64,000 bases of DNA from Melitaea cinxia (Eukaryota > Arthropoda > Insecta > Lepidoptera > Nymphalidae), in assembly GCF_905220565.1 (NCBI RefSeq), contig NC_059414.1, forward strand, positions 8,802,001 through 8,866,000, read 5' to 3'. Shown here piece by piece: positions 11,480-23,705 of the stretch. The notes under the pieces were generated by a model. The model searched no databases, was not told where the DNA came from, and saw only the letters and a list, made by a program, of their open reading frames with translations. Each line of letters begins with the position of its first letter. The stretch's first letter is position 1. The translations under genes and the position numbers were made by a program.

Positions 11480-13385
11480 TGTTTCGGAACGGGATGAACG
11501 AAAAAAAAATAACAAAAGATATAATTTTACTCTTTCGAGTGGATTGTTAGCCTAAAACATTTACCATTTAACAGTGGTGTCGATATTGGACGACATATAA
11601 GCACTAAGGTTATTATTGGTAATGAGTTGCAAGCTAACGATATTTACTAGTTATTAATTATAACGATGAGGTTACTATTCGAAGGATTTACTTTGAAGCT
11701 GGTCCAATTAATATAGTAAATAAGTTTTCTCTTCCATTCCTTTTCAATAATTTATACTCAGATTTGGTAATCTTTTTCGTTTCGTAACGAACTGTATTAA
11801 TATTTTATAGATGGATTTCAGTTAATAGAATTTATTTAGTAAGAAAATGTTTAAATATCGTATCGAAACATTTCACACAAGACATCCTTGCATTAAAAAT
11901 GAGCTCAAAACTGCTCGCGCGCATCCAATCACACATAGAGGCAATGGTGGCGGGCGACAGAAATAACCGGGCGCGATTGACGAGATACATACCATTATGG
12001 CCTAACGAACATCTCAATTTAGCCAACCACCTGCCTAGCTCGCTTTAAATAAACTTGCCATTTGCCAGTCCGATGGAATTCGGTAAGATGCCCTAGGTAT
12101 TGATTTCAACCAGTTTTATAGAGAAATCTCTTGTTTGGTTTACTTTTGAATAAAAATTGTCGATTATTTGTAATTATGGAATGCTTCGTTTCGAGTTGTT
12201 AAGGTAATAAAAAAATGAAAACCATAATACATGCGGTGTTGACTGCTGACTTTCATTGATAGAAGTATGTTTGACGTAACGTTGTTTATTTAGAATACGA
12301 AGTTAAAAACCCGTTGAAAAAGCAATCGTTAAGTTTATTTTATTACATTCGAAAGTCTTAATGAAGGATGATTTTAAAAAAAATAGCTGTTGGATTAAGG
12401 TAACGATGCATGTCCTAATCATTGATAATAACTAATAACAACTTAATTTACGTTTTTAACAAAACAATTACAGCTGTGTGTAAATAATCTCAATAGTCGC
12501 AAGTACAGTGTAACACCAGAGAAAGGTTAGATCGTTATTTAAAGCATTTACAGTCCTTACAAATGCCATCTTAATTACGAAGCAGTACGTCGATTACAAG
12601 CGGACCGTGTATCGAATTGTTAATCTTGCAAAATCATTAGATTGAACCGAAAAGCCATTACGTTCACACATGACCTAAAGTTCTACAATTAATAGACCAG
12701 GGAACTGATAGACAATGGACTTATTTAAGTAGAACCCGAAAAGGCATCGCACGAACGTTTCTCGTGCGGAGTATAGGACCATTTCTTTTGTAGTAATTGC
12801 CAATACGATTTGCATAAGCAGACCCATTCGGCTCTTTCACGGTACATGTGGTCGCAGAGTAAAGAACTGAGGTGGACGTTGTGTGTGTTTGATTCTAGAA
12901 GTATATCAGTTTGATTTTTATCTTATGACCTTTTTTTATTTATCAGTTTTTATTATTAATCCTTTTGGATGGTAAATTTAAAAATATGTTAAATTGTCAA
13001 ATAGCACACTTGTCTTTCGCGGATTTTCCAAAAACGTACGATGTTTCGCCCCTATAGTGATCTAAATGAAAAAAAGTAGAAATGTAGATAGTTAAAATAA
13101 AATTATGATCGCAAAAACGGCACTTATACTCAATATAACATTTATAATATTCATCCGAATAAAATTGACAGCGGCAATATCAAGTTAGGATACAGATAAT
13201 TAAATTTGATTGACAGCCAACAATCAATTAATATATCGAACGATTATAAATACATATAGCACTACACGTCCTACACTGTTTTACGTTTATTGAGATCTTT
13301 TGGTCACTGACGATACCACGAGTAGTTGCACCGTAAATTTTAATCTAATTTTCGATATTAGTTTAATATATGTTTATGTGTGTGT
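11480..13385. other. dys intron stretch, no recognised repeat
   Basis: Contains two less AT-rich islands (about 11880-12060 and 12640-12870); the second includes the small perfect stem GCACGA...TCGTGC. No exon with suitable splice sites and phase was recognised. Confidence 0.4.
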
Positions 13386-13905
13386 CGCTTCAGCCTGTAA
13401 TATCCCACTACTGGGCATAGGCCTCTTTCCCCATGTAGGAGAATTATCAGAGCTTAATCCACCACGCTGCTCCAATGCGGGTTGGCGGATATATTCCCTA
13501 CTATGAGTAACGATCGCTATCATGTGTACATCATAACAACCGGGACCGACGGCTTAACGTACTCTCCGAGGCACGGTGGGGAGACCCACTAGGACAGCAC
13601 AAACACACAGACCACGGCAAACACCTGTATCATTACAGCCTATACAGTCCACTGCTGGACACAGGCCTCCACAAGTTTACGCTAAAAATAACGTGAACTC
13701 GTGTGTTTTGCCCATAGTCACCACGCTGGGCAGGCGAGTTGGTGACCGCAGTACTGGCTTTGTCGCGCCGAAGACGTTGTCGCACCGAAGACGAACACCT
13801 GTATGGCCAATACAAATGTTTGTCATGTGCGGGGCTCGAACCCGCAACCGCCAGCGCAACAGGTACAATCCATGACTGTGACCTCTGCGCCAACGCGGCT
13901 TCCTT
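13386..13905 (-). mobile_element. SINE family B, interrupted by a family C insertion
   Basis: On the minus strand the element reads from a tRNA-like head (B box GGTTCGAGCCC around 13832-13842) through GTATTGGCCATACAG, GAGCACGTTAAGC and GGTCCCGGTTGTTATGAT, to the 3' end GGCCTATGCCCAGTAGTGGG and GATATTACAGGCTGAAGC. It is split at 13631-13793 by another repeat. Apparent open frames at 13576-13925 are shadows of these repeats. Confidence 0.88.
13631..13793 (-). mobile_element. SINE family C, nested insertion with 11-base target duplication
   Basis: Minus-strand sense includes GCGGTCACCAACTCGCCTGC, CCAGCGTGGTGACTATGG and the end GTCCAGCAGTGGACTG, then TATAGGCTGTAATG. It is flanked by AACACCTGTAT at 13620-13630 and again at 13794-13804, which fits a target-site duplication made when it inserted into the family B copy. 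Confidence 0.85.
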
Positions 13906-14049
13906 TTCTTATTGATATAGTACATTCTGGTATACCATTATATTTTCTTCTTCTCCTTCTTCTTTTATAATTGGACCCCCATAGGAATCGCCAAATACGT
14001 TACAAATATGTTACATAAACAGTTAAATGCGGTGTAAAATATTACTCTT

Positions 14050-14088
14050 AGCGTCATTAAGTGTCAGCGTCACTGAGCGTCAGCGTCA
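14050..14088. repeat. short cluster of GCGTCA repeats
   Basis: GCGTCA occurs four times, plus one GTGTCA variant, within 39 bases. On the minus strand this is a run of TGACGC, resembling CRE/ATF half-sites. It may be a small microsatellite-like repeat or a binding-site cluster. Confidence 0.6.
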
Positions 14089-14670
14089 ATTGTTTCATAC
14101 GATTTCACTCTCCATATTGTTTTTCATATAACGGAATTAAACGATTTACGTTTATGAAGAAGTAAACTCTAAAAAAAATATACCTTACGAAACGCCATCG
14201 AAATACCGATCAGCTACATAAGCTGTCAAAACAGCACAGTTAGGCTCATCTATCAAGTTGGACCGCAATTATCGTTTCACACGCGTCAACTAAATTAGCC
14301 AGTCATGTCGGTGTGAAGACGTCACATTAGCGGCGTGCCTCGGAGGTTTGTGCGAGCTTGATTTACATTTTTGTCAATATTTGTAATCATAATTATTTTT
14401 GATCGACTAATAGTGCCCGAGGCTATAGTTTATAGAATATAGTTGAAGACGGTACCAAACGAATTTGTTGTGAGTCATAAGTGTTTTAGCTGAGTTTGGT
14501 AAATATTTATATCTTCACTAAAATAGCTGTTCAATATTTGATACCACCGAGTTTAGCGATTAACACACCAAAATAAAGTAAGTAGTTTCGGACTAAAATT
14601 GCAATTTTTCAATATCTTACACTCAACAGCCCCAAGTATGGATATGAATTCTGAGCTGGTGGTTCAAAAA

Positions 14671-14812
14671 CACGCACAATGCATCAGCACCACGCCCAGC
14701 CCACGACAAACATCTGCGTGGACTATTTAAATGTATGTCATGTGCGGGAATCAAGCCCGTAACCGCTGTCGCATAAGCCAGTTATTTTGATCACTGTGGC
14801 TAACGCGTTATC
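14671..14812 (-). repeat. SINE family B, 5' part
   Basis: Diverged copy of the tRNA-like head: the minus strand includes GGCTTGATTCCCGCACATGA, then CATTTAAATAGTCCACGCAG and TGTTTGTCGTGGGCTGGG, matching the first half of the family. It abuts the 3' tail of the LINE at 14824. Confidence 0.65.
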
Positions 14813-14823
14813 TTTTTTTTTTT

Positions 14824-16162
14824 GTATAATGAAGAAGAAGAAGAAAGAAGAAATATACTTTATTGTGCATATTACAAGCCAACATAACATACATCTTTAA
14901 AAAATAAAATTTGCAAAACAATATTATGCACAAAGGCGGTCTTATCGCTAGGTAAGCGATTTCTTCCAGACAACCTTGGGGTAGAGGAGATTTTAAAATA
15001 AAAAGAGTAGGGTTATCAAAAGGCAAAACAGAAAATTAAAAAAAAAAAAAAACAAAGTAGATCCTACAATCTAATAATACAATAATATATACATATATAC
15101 ATATGCACACATATACATACATATATAAATAGATAGTATATATTATAAACATATAAAGAATTAAATACACAAATAAATACATACCCATTACATTATATAT
15201 AATACATAAATAAATAGTATATATTATAAATATATAAACAGTTAAATACACAAATAAATACATACCTATTACATTAATTATCAAGTAGATAATAGTTAAT
15301 CATAAATATGAAATTGAATAATTATCGACAGCACATTTACGAATAACTACGAGTAAACTTAGTAACACAGACCAGCTTTTCACTAACAATTTAGGTAAAA
15401 ATCTTTAAGTAGCTTCTTAAACGATGTAAGAGTTTTAGCCTCCCTAATACTTTTAGGCAGAGCATTCCACAGAATGATTGACTGCACTGTAAAAGAGCAA
15501 TTGTAGAAAGCAGTATAATGGATAGGTATATACAGCGTAGTAGTATCATTCGAGCGCAGTGCCTTGTCAGATTCACGCACTACAAACTTTTCTCTTAGAT
15601 ACTCTGGGGCCCGGGGACTTTTAAGCACATAATAAAGCAGCGACAGCATTCTAGTATTCCGGCGAAAGCGGATTGGCAACCACTTGAGCTTTTTACGAAA
15701 ATCGGATATGTGATCGTATTTTCGCAAAGAAAATACGAATCTAATAGCTAAATTTTGGAGCCTCTCAAGTTTTGTCAGTTGTTGCTCAGTAAGGTCAGGA
15801 TAGCACGCATCGGCATAGTCGAGATGAGACAGGAAAAGAGATTCCGCGAGTGCTATTTTAGTAGAAGTCGGTAGCATGTATTGTAAGCGTCTTAACGAAT
15901 GCCAAGTTGAAAACATCTTTCTACTCACTTCTTTAATCTGCGTTGTCCAGTTCATATTCTCGTCCATGTAAACGCCAAGATTTTTAACGCACTTACTATA
16001 TGGTATGGAAGTGTTATTGATGAGCACCGGAGGTAAAGAAGCCCAGTCAATCCTCGAAATAAAAGCCCGACTACCCAATACTATAACTTGCGATTTCACT
16101 GGATTTAATTTAAGACCATAACAGCGACTCGATTCAGCTACAGCAGCAAGATCTTTATTAAT
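14824..16162 (-). mobile_element. CR1/Jockey-type LINE, 5'-truncated, with intact reverse transcriptase C-terminus
   Basis: The minus strand from about 16162 to the stop at 15383 encodes about 260 uninterrupted residues. They begin just after the catalytic palm region (GLKLNPVKSQVIVLGS), include KNLGVYMDENMNW, a thumb-like region with SHLDYADACYPDL, and a C-terminal part ending FKKLLKDFYLNC. The open frame extends upstream to 16348, but residues 1-62 of that extension look unrelated and AT-driven, so the element is truncated near 16162. About 560 bases of 3' untranslated sequence follow, with an 81-base tandem repeat, a conserved hairpin at 14944-14960, an AATAAA signal and a (TTC)n end. Exact clade (Daphne, CR1 or Jockey) is not settled. 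Confidence 0.88.
15126..15285. repeat. two-copy tandem repeat of about 81 bases in the LINE 3' untranslated region
   Basis: Landmarks AGTATATATTATAAA and TACACAAATAAATACATACC recur 81 bases apart. The repeat creates a spurious minus-strand frame of 82 codons that reads as a repeated hydrophobic peptide. Confidence 0.85.
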
Positions 16163-16348
16163 CATAGTAATGAGAATGATAATGAGGAGTAATGAAATAA
16201 AGAGGTATTTTATAAAGATATGTTTTGTAATTTTTTGGGTGTCCATTCCAGTTGAGGAAGAACTACCTAATAGTTTAATATAGATTTTATAGAACCCGTA
16301 TATTTTGGGTTCTGAAAAGTGTAGCCATAAAACCATTATACTGTTCAA

Positions 16349-17650
16349 AGTTTTGCTACAGAATAAAAAAATCTGAACTTTATTTTATCAACTCACTTGA
16401 GCCACAAAAGAATTTATTTATATAAAATCATGATATTTTGCGTTATAATTTCATGAAATCGATATGAAATAAAATTTCAAATATTTCGTCATAGATTTCG
16501 GCTAAACAATAGTATGATTTTAGAATACATCGATCTAAGCATTCGAACCTAGTGTCTGAATCGAGATTACATTTGTTCGCTATTCAGGTTATCTCTGCAA
16601 TATCTGATAGTCTAAACATTTCCGTTCATTTATTCAATTCGATTAAGCCTTATTTATTAGACCACTATTTGTAATGAATTAATAAGAAATAAAAAAGCAC
16701 ATTTAAAAAATAAATGTAAGAAAAAATCACTAAATTAATCTTTTATTTACATCTCTTTATTCTGAATTAAATTACATTGACACGTCAGAGTTTTATGCAT
16801 TTAGTAAAAATATTAAAATTTAAATGTTGACTATAGTTTGAATCTATAATAGGTAAAAAAAAAATTACAAATACGTTATTACAGAGTGTCTATTAAGTAT
16901 ATGTATTTTTATTATATAAAATATTTTTAAATATTATAAAATTATATTAATAACAGTAATAGATTATTTCCCCGTAAAATGCATAATTTAACCTTTTAAA
17001 TCATATAATAACAAACGCTACAATAATTGCTATCAGTAACTTTATCGAGCTATGCAGTCAATAAAACAGAAGACCATCGTATATAATTATCATCAAATTT
17101 ATTAACTTCCGAACACCTGTTCAAATCAGGCAAATAAACGATCGATCATTTGAGAAGATTTTTCTCAAGAAGCACGCATAATTATTAATTTTATAATTAT
17201 TGTTTTCCTTGACATTTGTTTTTAAGCACCGGATTCGTCAGTAATTTAATTATTTTATTAAATTAGTTTTTTACCATTACACATTATATATAATTAATCA
17301 AACCTTGTTATTATTATATTATTTAATTTTAACGCAAACAGCTTGAATTGCCGGCTACGGAAAACAAATGGATAGACTGCGAAGTATGTTTTCTTCATCA
17401 GTTGTTTAAAAAAACTACACCATGAAATAAAGTCAAAAAAGGTCTTTACTGGTGACATCCTCTTTGCATACATTAGTTAATGTATAAAGAATATTATTTG
17501 TTATATTTAAGATAAATTGTTTTGTAATTAAATTGATAAATATTTGTAGATAGAATAGCTATTTATATTAAATACGTCTCTGTTAGTCAAAATATATGAA
17601 ATCATAACACGAAAATTTAGAGATAATTGTGTTTGCAGGCAAATGAAAAA
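16349..17650. other. AT-rich dys intron, nothing recognised
   Basis: Low-complexity AT-rich sequence. No exon, repeat family or RNA gene was seen. Confidence 0.5.
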
Positions 17651-18049
17651 AACCGACTTTAATTATATCGACAAGTAATAAACGTAAAAATTAGTCAAGT
17701 AAATACGCAGTATCAAAGATTGTTCCAAGAGTTGTAATCAAATCTCGATAAAATTTCAATGTGACCACATGATAAACATCGGCTTCCGATTAAATTAAAA
17801 ATTATCAAAATCGGTACACCCAATAAGAAGTTATGGGGATTTTCAAGTTTTCCTCTATTTCTCTGGGATTCCATCATTAGATCCTGGTTTCCTTCCTGGT
17901 CATGGTACCACATCAGGGATATCTCCTTTCTAACAAAAAAAGAATTATCAAAATCGGCTCATAAGCGACGAAGTTATCCCTGAACATACATTAAAAAAAA
18001 AAACAAATACGGTCGAATTGAGTAACCCCCTCCTTTTTTGAAGTCGGTT
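17651..18049. mobile_element. family H inverted-terminal-repeat element (399 bases)
   Basis: Starts AACCGACTTTAATTATATCG and ends CTCCTTTTTTGAAGTCGGTT. The 12-base termini match the AACCGACTTCAA / TTGAAGTCGGTT ends of 61317-61615, with one mismatch at the left. The interior has AAAATCGGTACACCCA and AAAATCGGCTCATAAGCGAC. It has no coding capacity, so it is a non-autonomous, MITE-like element. Confidence 0.75.
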
Positions 18050-18715
18050 AAAAAGATGTTACAATATCATGCCAATGCCATAAATTAGTATCCACCACAG
18101 ACTATCGCAAAGTAATGACGTAGATATGAATTTTAGTTAGATATTTCTAATGTAAAATATAGTAAAACAAACATACACAGATAAGTATGTAATGGATTAA
18201 TATCTATTTTCAGTAGTCACACAATATCAATCAATATATAAAAGCTGAAACGTTTAACTTATCGACATACTACAAGTTTATAAATGTTATCAAATCGCTA
18301 AACAAATTTATACATGAACAGTACAAGGACACATTTGTCAAAACAAATTACAAAAGAGAGCGGAAACGTAACTACCATGTTCTTTTAATCGACAATATGT
18401 AACTCTTATTTATCGATATAAATAAATACAGGTCATTCGATTTATAAATCAAGTTTAAAATCGATTTCAACAAGTGGCTATTAATTAAGTTGTAGCAAGA
18501 TTAGAAATTAGATAGTTGGGCGGCGATCGCGTTCGATAATATATAGAGAAGGGCGAGTACAGGCGGCGATATAGATTTATATTATTTCAATTATATTTCT
18601 TAGACGCCCTAACTATGGTGATATTACTGTTATTCGAATACTTGGAGATGATATACTTGATAATGTAAGAGTTCCCAATTTTATATCCCAATTTAAGTGA
18701 AATAAAACAAAATTG

Positions 18716-18910
18716 CTGGCTTTGAAATACACAGGCTGAAGACGAGCTGCAGCGTCTTCGGTGCGACAAAACCAGCCCTGCGGTCACAAATCCGCCTGCC
18801 CAGCGTGGTGACTATGGACAACACACATGAGTTCACTCCATTTTTGGCGCGAACTTGTAGATACCTATGTCCAGCAGTGGACTGCAATAGGCTGAAGTAA
18901 TAATGATGAC
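18716..18910 (+). mobile_element. SINE family C, near complete
   Basis: Plus-strand sense: GTCTTCGGTGCGACAAAACC, GCGGTCACAAATCCGCCTGC, CCAGCGTGGTGACTATGG, TTTTTGGCGCGAACTTGTAG, and CTATGTCCAGCAGTGGACTG, with a trinucleotide-like tail AATAATGATGAC. The 3' part is shared with the RTE LINE end at 35325-35679. Confidence 0.85.
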
Positions 18911-19529
18911 AAGCAAATATTCTTTATCATTTTTAAAATTCCTGTCCTTAATTAATTTTAAAAGTCTATAGAGTTTGGTATTGAGTACAATATAAAACTG
19001 TAATTAACATTTTTGTTACAATATTGTCGACTACCAATGTAAATGTTTGTAAATAGGAGATGCTCAAAACAATTTAAAGATATTTGTTTAGTTTATACGG
19101 ACACTACTTTGAAGTCGAATAAGGTATTAGAACAAGTAAAACATATTTCAACGTGCGTGTACTTTGCACTTAGAGGTACATGTACTTTGCTGCGAAGGCT
19201 TGTACTGACCAATCCCAAAATTCTTAATGATATCTGATACGAAAACAAATACTTAGTACATTATTATATGATTAAGCATTACTGAAATGAAGTAGAAATA
19301 AATTCAATTTTTTTTTGGTTTCTTTTAAGATTAAATGTAATTATGTTCAAATGGTACAAAATAATATTTCAGATTTTTTAGTTTTATTTATTTATTCTTA
19401 ACACAACTTAACAAGCATGTTGCGAAAAAGGACTTAAAGCCCATATTTGTCCATGTGCTACCTACATACGAGTAATATACGAACATCAATTAACATAAGT
19501 ATAAGTTCAAATAAGTAAAGTATAAGTTT
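18911..19529. other. AT-rich intron, nothing recognised
   Basis: A 64-codon plus-strand frame at 19043-19237 has no recognisable domain and no good splice context. Confidence 0.45.
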
Positions 19530-19664
19530 CCTGCGGTCACCAACCCGCCTACCCAGCGTGGTGACTAAGGGCAAAACATATGTCGCACCGTAATGTCGGG
19601 TGAGAACTTGTGAAGGCCAATGTCCAGCAGTGGACTGCGATTAGGCTGAAATGATGATGATGAT
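19530..19664 (+). mobile_element. SINE family C, 3' part
   Basis: Contains GCGGTCACCAACCCGCCTAC, CCAGCGTGGTGACTA, AATGTCCAGCAGTGGACTGC and a (GAT)n-like tail at 19655-19664. The 5' part is missing and an internal section is shortened relative to 18716-18910. Confidence 0.82.
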
Positions 19665-20668
19665 AAGTTCAAATATTTTTTTTCGTATAACGATCAAAAG
19701 AAAAAAGAATCCAGAAAATTTTGAATTTGGTGTATTCGAAATTAAAGTGAACAAAAATTAATAATATTTAATAAAAAAAAAAAACAAATTAATAAACAGC
19801 AAAAAGGTGAAAAAAAAAACACTTAGAAACTTATAGAGTAATAATAATAATAAAAATGGCGGAATTCGTGTTAAAAGTACCAGGCTAATTAATGGGTAGT
19901 TACTAGAATAGGTATAGTTGATATTGGATTAAATGAGACGGGAAACCTTCTATAAAACTTATCAAAATACTTCACAAAAGTTTTTCCCTTGATCCTTGAG
20001 AAGTTTCAACGCGACCGTCAAATGATACTGTTTAAGGAAGCCATGAGAAAGTTCATTGTAGCAACTCTATAATACAGTGTAGAGATTGTAATACTAGGAG
20101 TATTTCACTAAGACTTTGTTCAAATAATTTATAACAAATTTATTTATAGAAAACAAATTTTATTGATTGTAAATTAAAGTAACAATCAATTACAATTTGT
20201 TTATTTATCGTCATTATCTAAGGTCGGACTTTTGCAATCGTCAAGGTATACGTAACGTAAAATAAATCACTACTAATACTAAATTGGCTGTCATTTTAAG
20301 ACAAACAAAAATTGCATAGTAAACATGAATGAAATATGATATTCCTTTTTATCAATTCAGCTATCAATAATTATTATTGAAACGAGGATTGAGTCATCAA
20401 TTTCGTATTTATAATCGTCATGTCAGCGCAACCCAATCATACTGTTGCTGTCACCACCAAGGCTTTAATATTGTACGTACATACCGTTTCAATAGACATC
20501 TTCTTATTGGTTGAAGTAATTATTTTATAAATCATATCTTATTAAAATCTCCGCTAATATGGTACCTCATATCCAATATAAATATAAATCAAATACTGTT
20601 TGTCGGTGAATGTTTCTCTAGATAATTTTAAGACTGAATTAAAAATGTGTTATAAGGTTCAAGAGAAT
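19665..20668. other. AT-rich intron, nothing recognised
   Basis: Includes short A-rich and (AAT)n-like runs near 19800-19855. No exon or repeat family was recognised. Confidence 0.45.
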
Positions 20669-20880
20669 TTTTTTTTGTAGCTTATCGACGCCTGCAACAC
20701 CAGAAGCATCGTAAGCGCGTTGCTGACCCAACCCCAATACCCCCCAGGAGCTCTGGTCGCCTTATTCACCAACAGGAACGCAATACTGCTTGAAAAGAGT
20801 GTTATTTAGCTGTGGTCTTCTGTAAGGTCGAGCTGCTCCATATTGAGCAGGAAATTCCAGCTGTGCCCTACCTCAGTTCA
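20669..20880 (-). repeat. repeat family D
   Basis: Antisense copy: poly(T) at the left edge, then GCCTGCAACACCAGAAGCAT, AAGCGCGTTGC, CAGGAGCTCTGGTCGCCTTA, ACCAACAGGAACGCAATACT, GGTCGAGCTGCTCCAT and the palindrome region GAGCAGGAAATTCCAGCTG. The segment complementary to CCCGACTGG is deleted. Confidence 0.85.
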
Positions 20881-23419
20881 GTATAAGAATTTAATAAATA
20901 CCACATAATTTTTTAATACCATCATTGTTACTTACAGCATAAAAGGGAAAATAAGGGTCTGTCACACATAGTACAGAGAGAGAATTTGTTGAAGATATTT
21001 TTGAAAGACGTTCTTATTTCGTTTCAATAGAAAATTTAAAAAAATTTCAAATCATTATATTATAAATAAAATTATAGAAAACTATTACACCCCAAGGCAA
21101 AAACCTAGATTACCACGTTCAAACAAAACAAAAAAACACTCGTAAGTTTCATAATAATAATAACTGCGCCAAAATGACATTGCATTTAACTATTATTATT
21201 ATTAATATTGCGCTACAATAAACATATGAGTCATAAAAAATAAAGTAATAAACATAATACAAAAAACGTGTCGTACTAATAATATAGCTGCAAATATCAA
21301 ATTATTTTTCAATATAAATATCTTATAAAATTAAATTCTACCAGTGACCTCTCATTTCACAACAGTCAGAATAACTTTATTAAAACAATTGAAAGCGAGT
21401 ACCGTCTATAATTCGATGTGAGGTCATGTCGCTATGTGTTAACGGCGATTGATGTATTATACGAATGCTAGACATGTGTTTGATTTGACCTTCTCAGCAG
21501 TAGACCTTAATAACTGAATGGGTAAAGGTTTTTGGTGTTTCGAATACGCTATAAAGAAAATATAAGAAAAAAATACTGCGTTTTGTATAATCCCGCTAGA
21601 TGCTAATGACCAGACGCATTTTGTGGTTCCACTGTGTATTATTGTGTTGTTCCAATATTAATTCGTAATTTTGAACATGTCACTATATTCGCATGGTATT
21701 TCTGGAGTAAGAGACAAGTTATTTGTCTTAGAAATAAAAAGTAATTTAAATTTGTATCATAAATAATAACAGTGTAATGGTTAAATATTCATAATAAAAA
21801 TTTGTTCAAGTAAATAAACGCTTAATTCTAAACAGCATCCAGAAATCCACATGTACAAGACAAATGGAACTATCCAAACTAAATCAAATATCTGCATATA
21901 TGTGACAGTCTGTAGTTGTTTTTTTTGTTTTATTTTTCATTTCATACCCAAAACAACGATTATAAGCACTGTCCAAACAAAGCTCATCGATATAATTATT
22001 TAAGGAAACAAATAACTAAAGCGGTTATTAATTTTTTTGACGTTTCAAATTGTGTAGCTAGTGATGACTTTATGTAATAGTTAATATTATAAAAGGAAAG
22101 ATTTGTGCATTTGGAACAGACACATTAATCCGGTTTTTTATAACTATTTTAACGTTAAATAGTTACGTAACTAAGAAGTAATGTAGGCGTTGAAAAATAA
22201 TAGCTCATTGAACATAAGCTATAACCATAAATGTAAACTCAAGTAAAACAACGTAGGACGTGTAGTCGCTACGTAAACTCATCTACCTTTCTTACAGAAG
22301 CACCGCTACGAATTCTTCTAAGCTACCAAGGACAGAGTCTTCCCATGATGTCTGTAGCGGTTGGCATTTAATTCGTAAATTCACTTAGAAAAGCCGCCTC
22401 AATATTTTAGTTAACTTGTCTTCATATAACCCGTTTAAGGAAATCATTAAGATATCTTACAGCGCACATGTCTCTGTGTAGATGTGACAATTTATTGTGT
22501 TGCCTGTTTACTTGCTTGTTTTCATGATATTAGTGCTTGATCAACATAATTAATTGTAGGTAAAATTTTCTCAAAGTGAATCTTATTGAGAAAAGGTCTT
22601 CCACTCAAATAGGTTTATTGGCTTTGTACCATACTAATAGACGGTTTACGACGAACGAACTAACGTTTTAATAAAGCAACTAGCTATACCCATGCGAATA
22701 ATTCGCACTAAATAATTAAAATAATTATCACTTTACAAAATTACAAAAAAAAAAAAAAATACTTTTAACTTTTTATTTTAATATATATTCTATAAATATA
22801 GGGAGTTGATTTGAATATGAAAAAAAAAATTACCGACCGTCAATCATGTTGACGTTGTTTCAATATTAAAGCCGTCATATATATAATTTTAATAATTAAT
22901 GGATTTACAAAAACAAAAGCAATAATAAATTTTTTAGTCGTGGACGCCTGTAGAGCAAGCAAATAATATTTATCTATAAAATGATATACAATTGGAAATA
23001 GCGTACATCAAATACTTGGTTAAAATCTTGCAGTTTTTTTTTCATATGTGTAAACAATGCCACTTAGCTTCTCACACCGATTCGATTCGGTTATTGTATT
23101 GAATAGCAATGGATTGTTATAATCGAATACGAAAATAATTATTTCCGACCTTACATCAGGAGCTAATTGTTGTTGGAACAGCCAGCGGTGGACAATTAAT
23201 TTAATTAAGAATGTTGCCGCACTGTCGTTAGCGCTTGCACAAAGGCTACCGAAACTATAGGGCGATTGAGGTCAAATGGTAAATTAGCTGTGCCCTATGA
23301 TTCTACCCGAGTAGCTACCGATTCCGTGGAAATTTTAGTCTTAGCTTAATAAAGATGTCTCCTAATACCTAAATTTTATCATTTTCCGTTCAATATAAAA
23401 AGCTCTCTTTACTTAATAC
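20881..23419. other. AT-rich intron, mostly unrecognised
   Basis: Contains a short poly(A) run at about 22744 and, near 22680-22715, what may be a worn family E end (CTAGCTATACCCATGCG, antisense). A less AT-rich patch lies near 22270-22370. No exon was recognised. Confidence 0.4.
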
Positions 23420-23705
23420 TAGCTAGTAGTCTTACTTACTGTACTTCATCCACGCTTCATCCGCGCAGAGCTATGCAATATATATTTTTTAAAATAAAAG
23501 TAGTCTATTTTTATTTAAAAAAATATAAATTACTACTTATTGCAACGTTACGTCCCGTCAAAATCGGAAGAGATTGGCCAAAACAAACAGACAGACAGAC
23601 AAATTGTAAAAATTTTTATTTTGGTATATGTACCGTGTATGTATATGTAGTGTGTTTGGTTATTTTAATATTACAAACAGACACTCCAATTTTATTTATT
23701 TGTAT
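23420..23705 (-). mobile_element. family E Helitron-like repeat, antisense copy
   Basis: On the minus strand it reads GGAGTGTCTGTTTGTAATAT, TTTGTCTGTCTGTCTGTTTG, TTTTGACGGGAC, and ends near CTAGCTAGT at the left edge. It matches 29050-29351 and 41662-42294 but lacks much of the 3' half. Confidence 0.7.

Noticed and set aside
13576..13925. Several overlapping frames on both strands
   Set aside because: They are shadows of the nested family B and C SINEs, which are relatively GC-rich and stop-poor.
15036..15284. 82-codon hydrophobic frame on the minus strand
   Set aside because: It is the translation of the 81-base AT-rich tandem repeat in the LINE untranslated region.
16163..16348. N-terminal extension of the LINE open frame with its own methionine
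   Set aside because: It is AT-driven and unrelated to reverse transcriptase sequence. The LINE homology starts near 16162.
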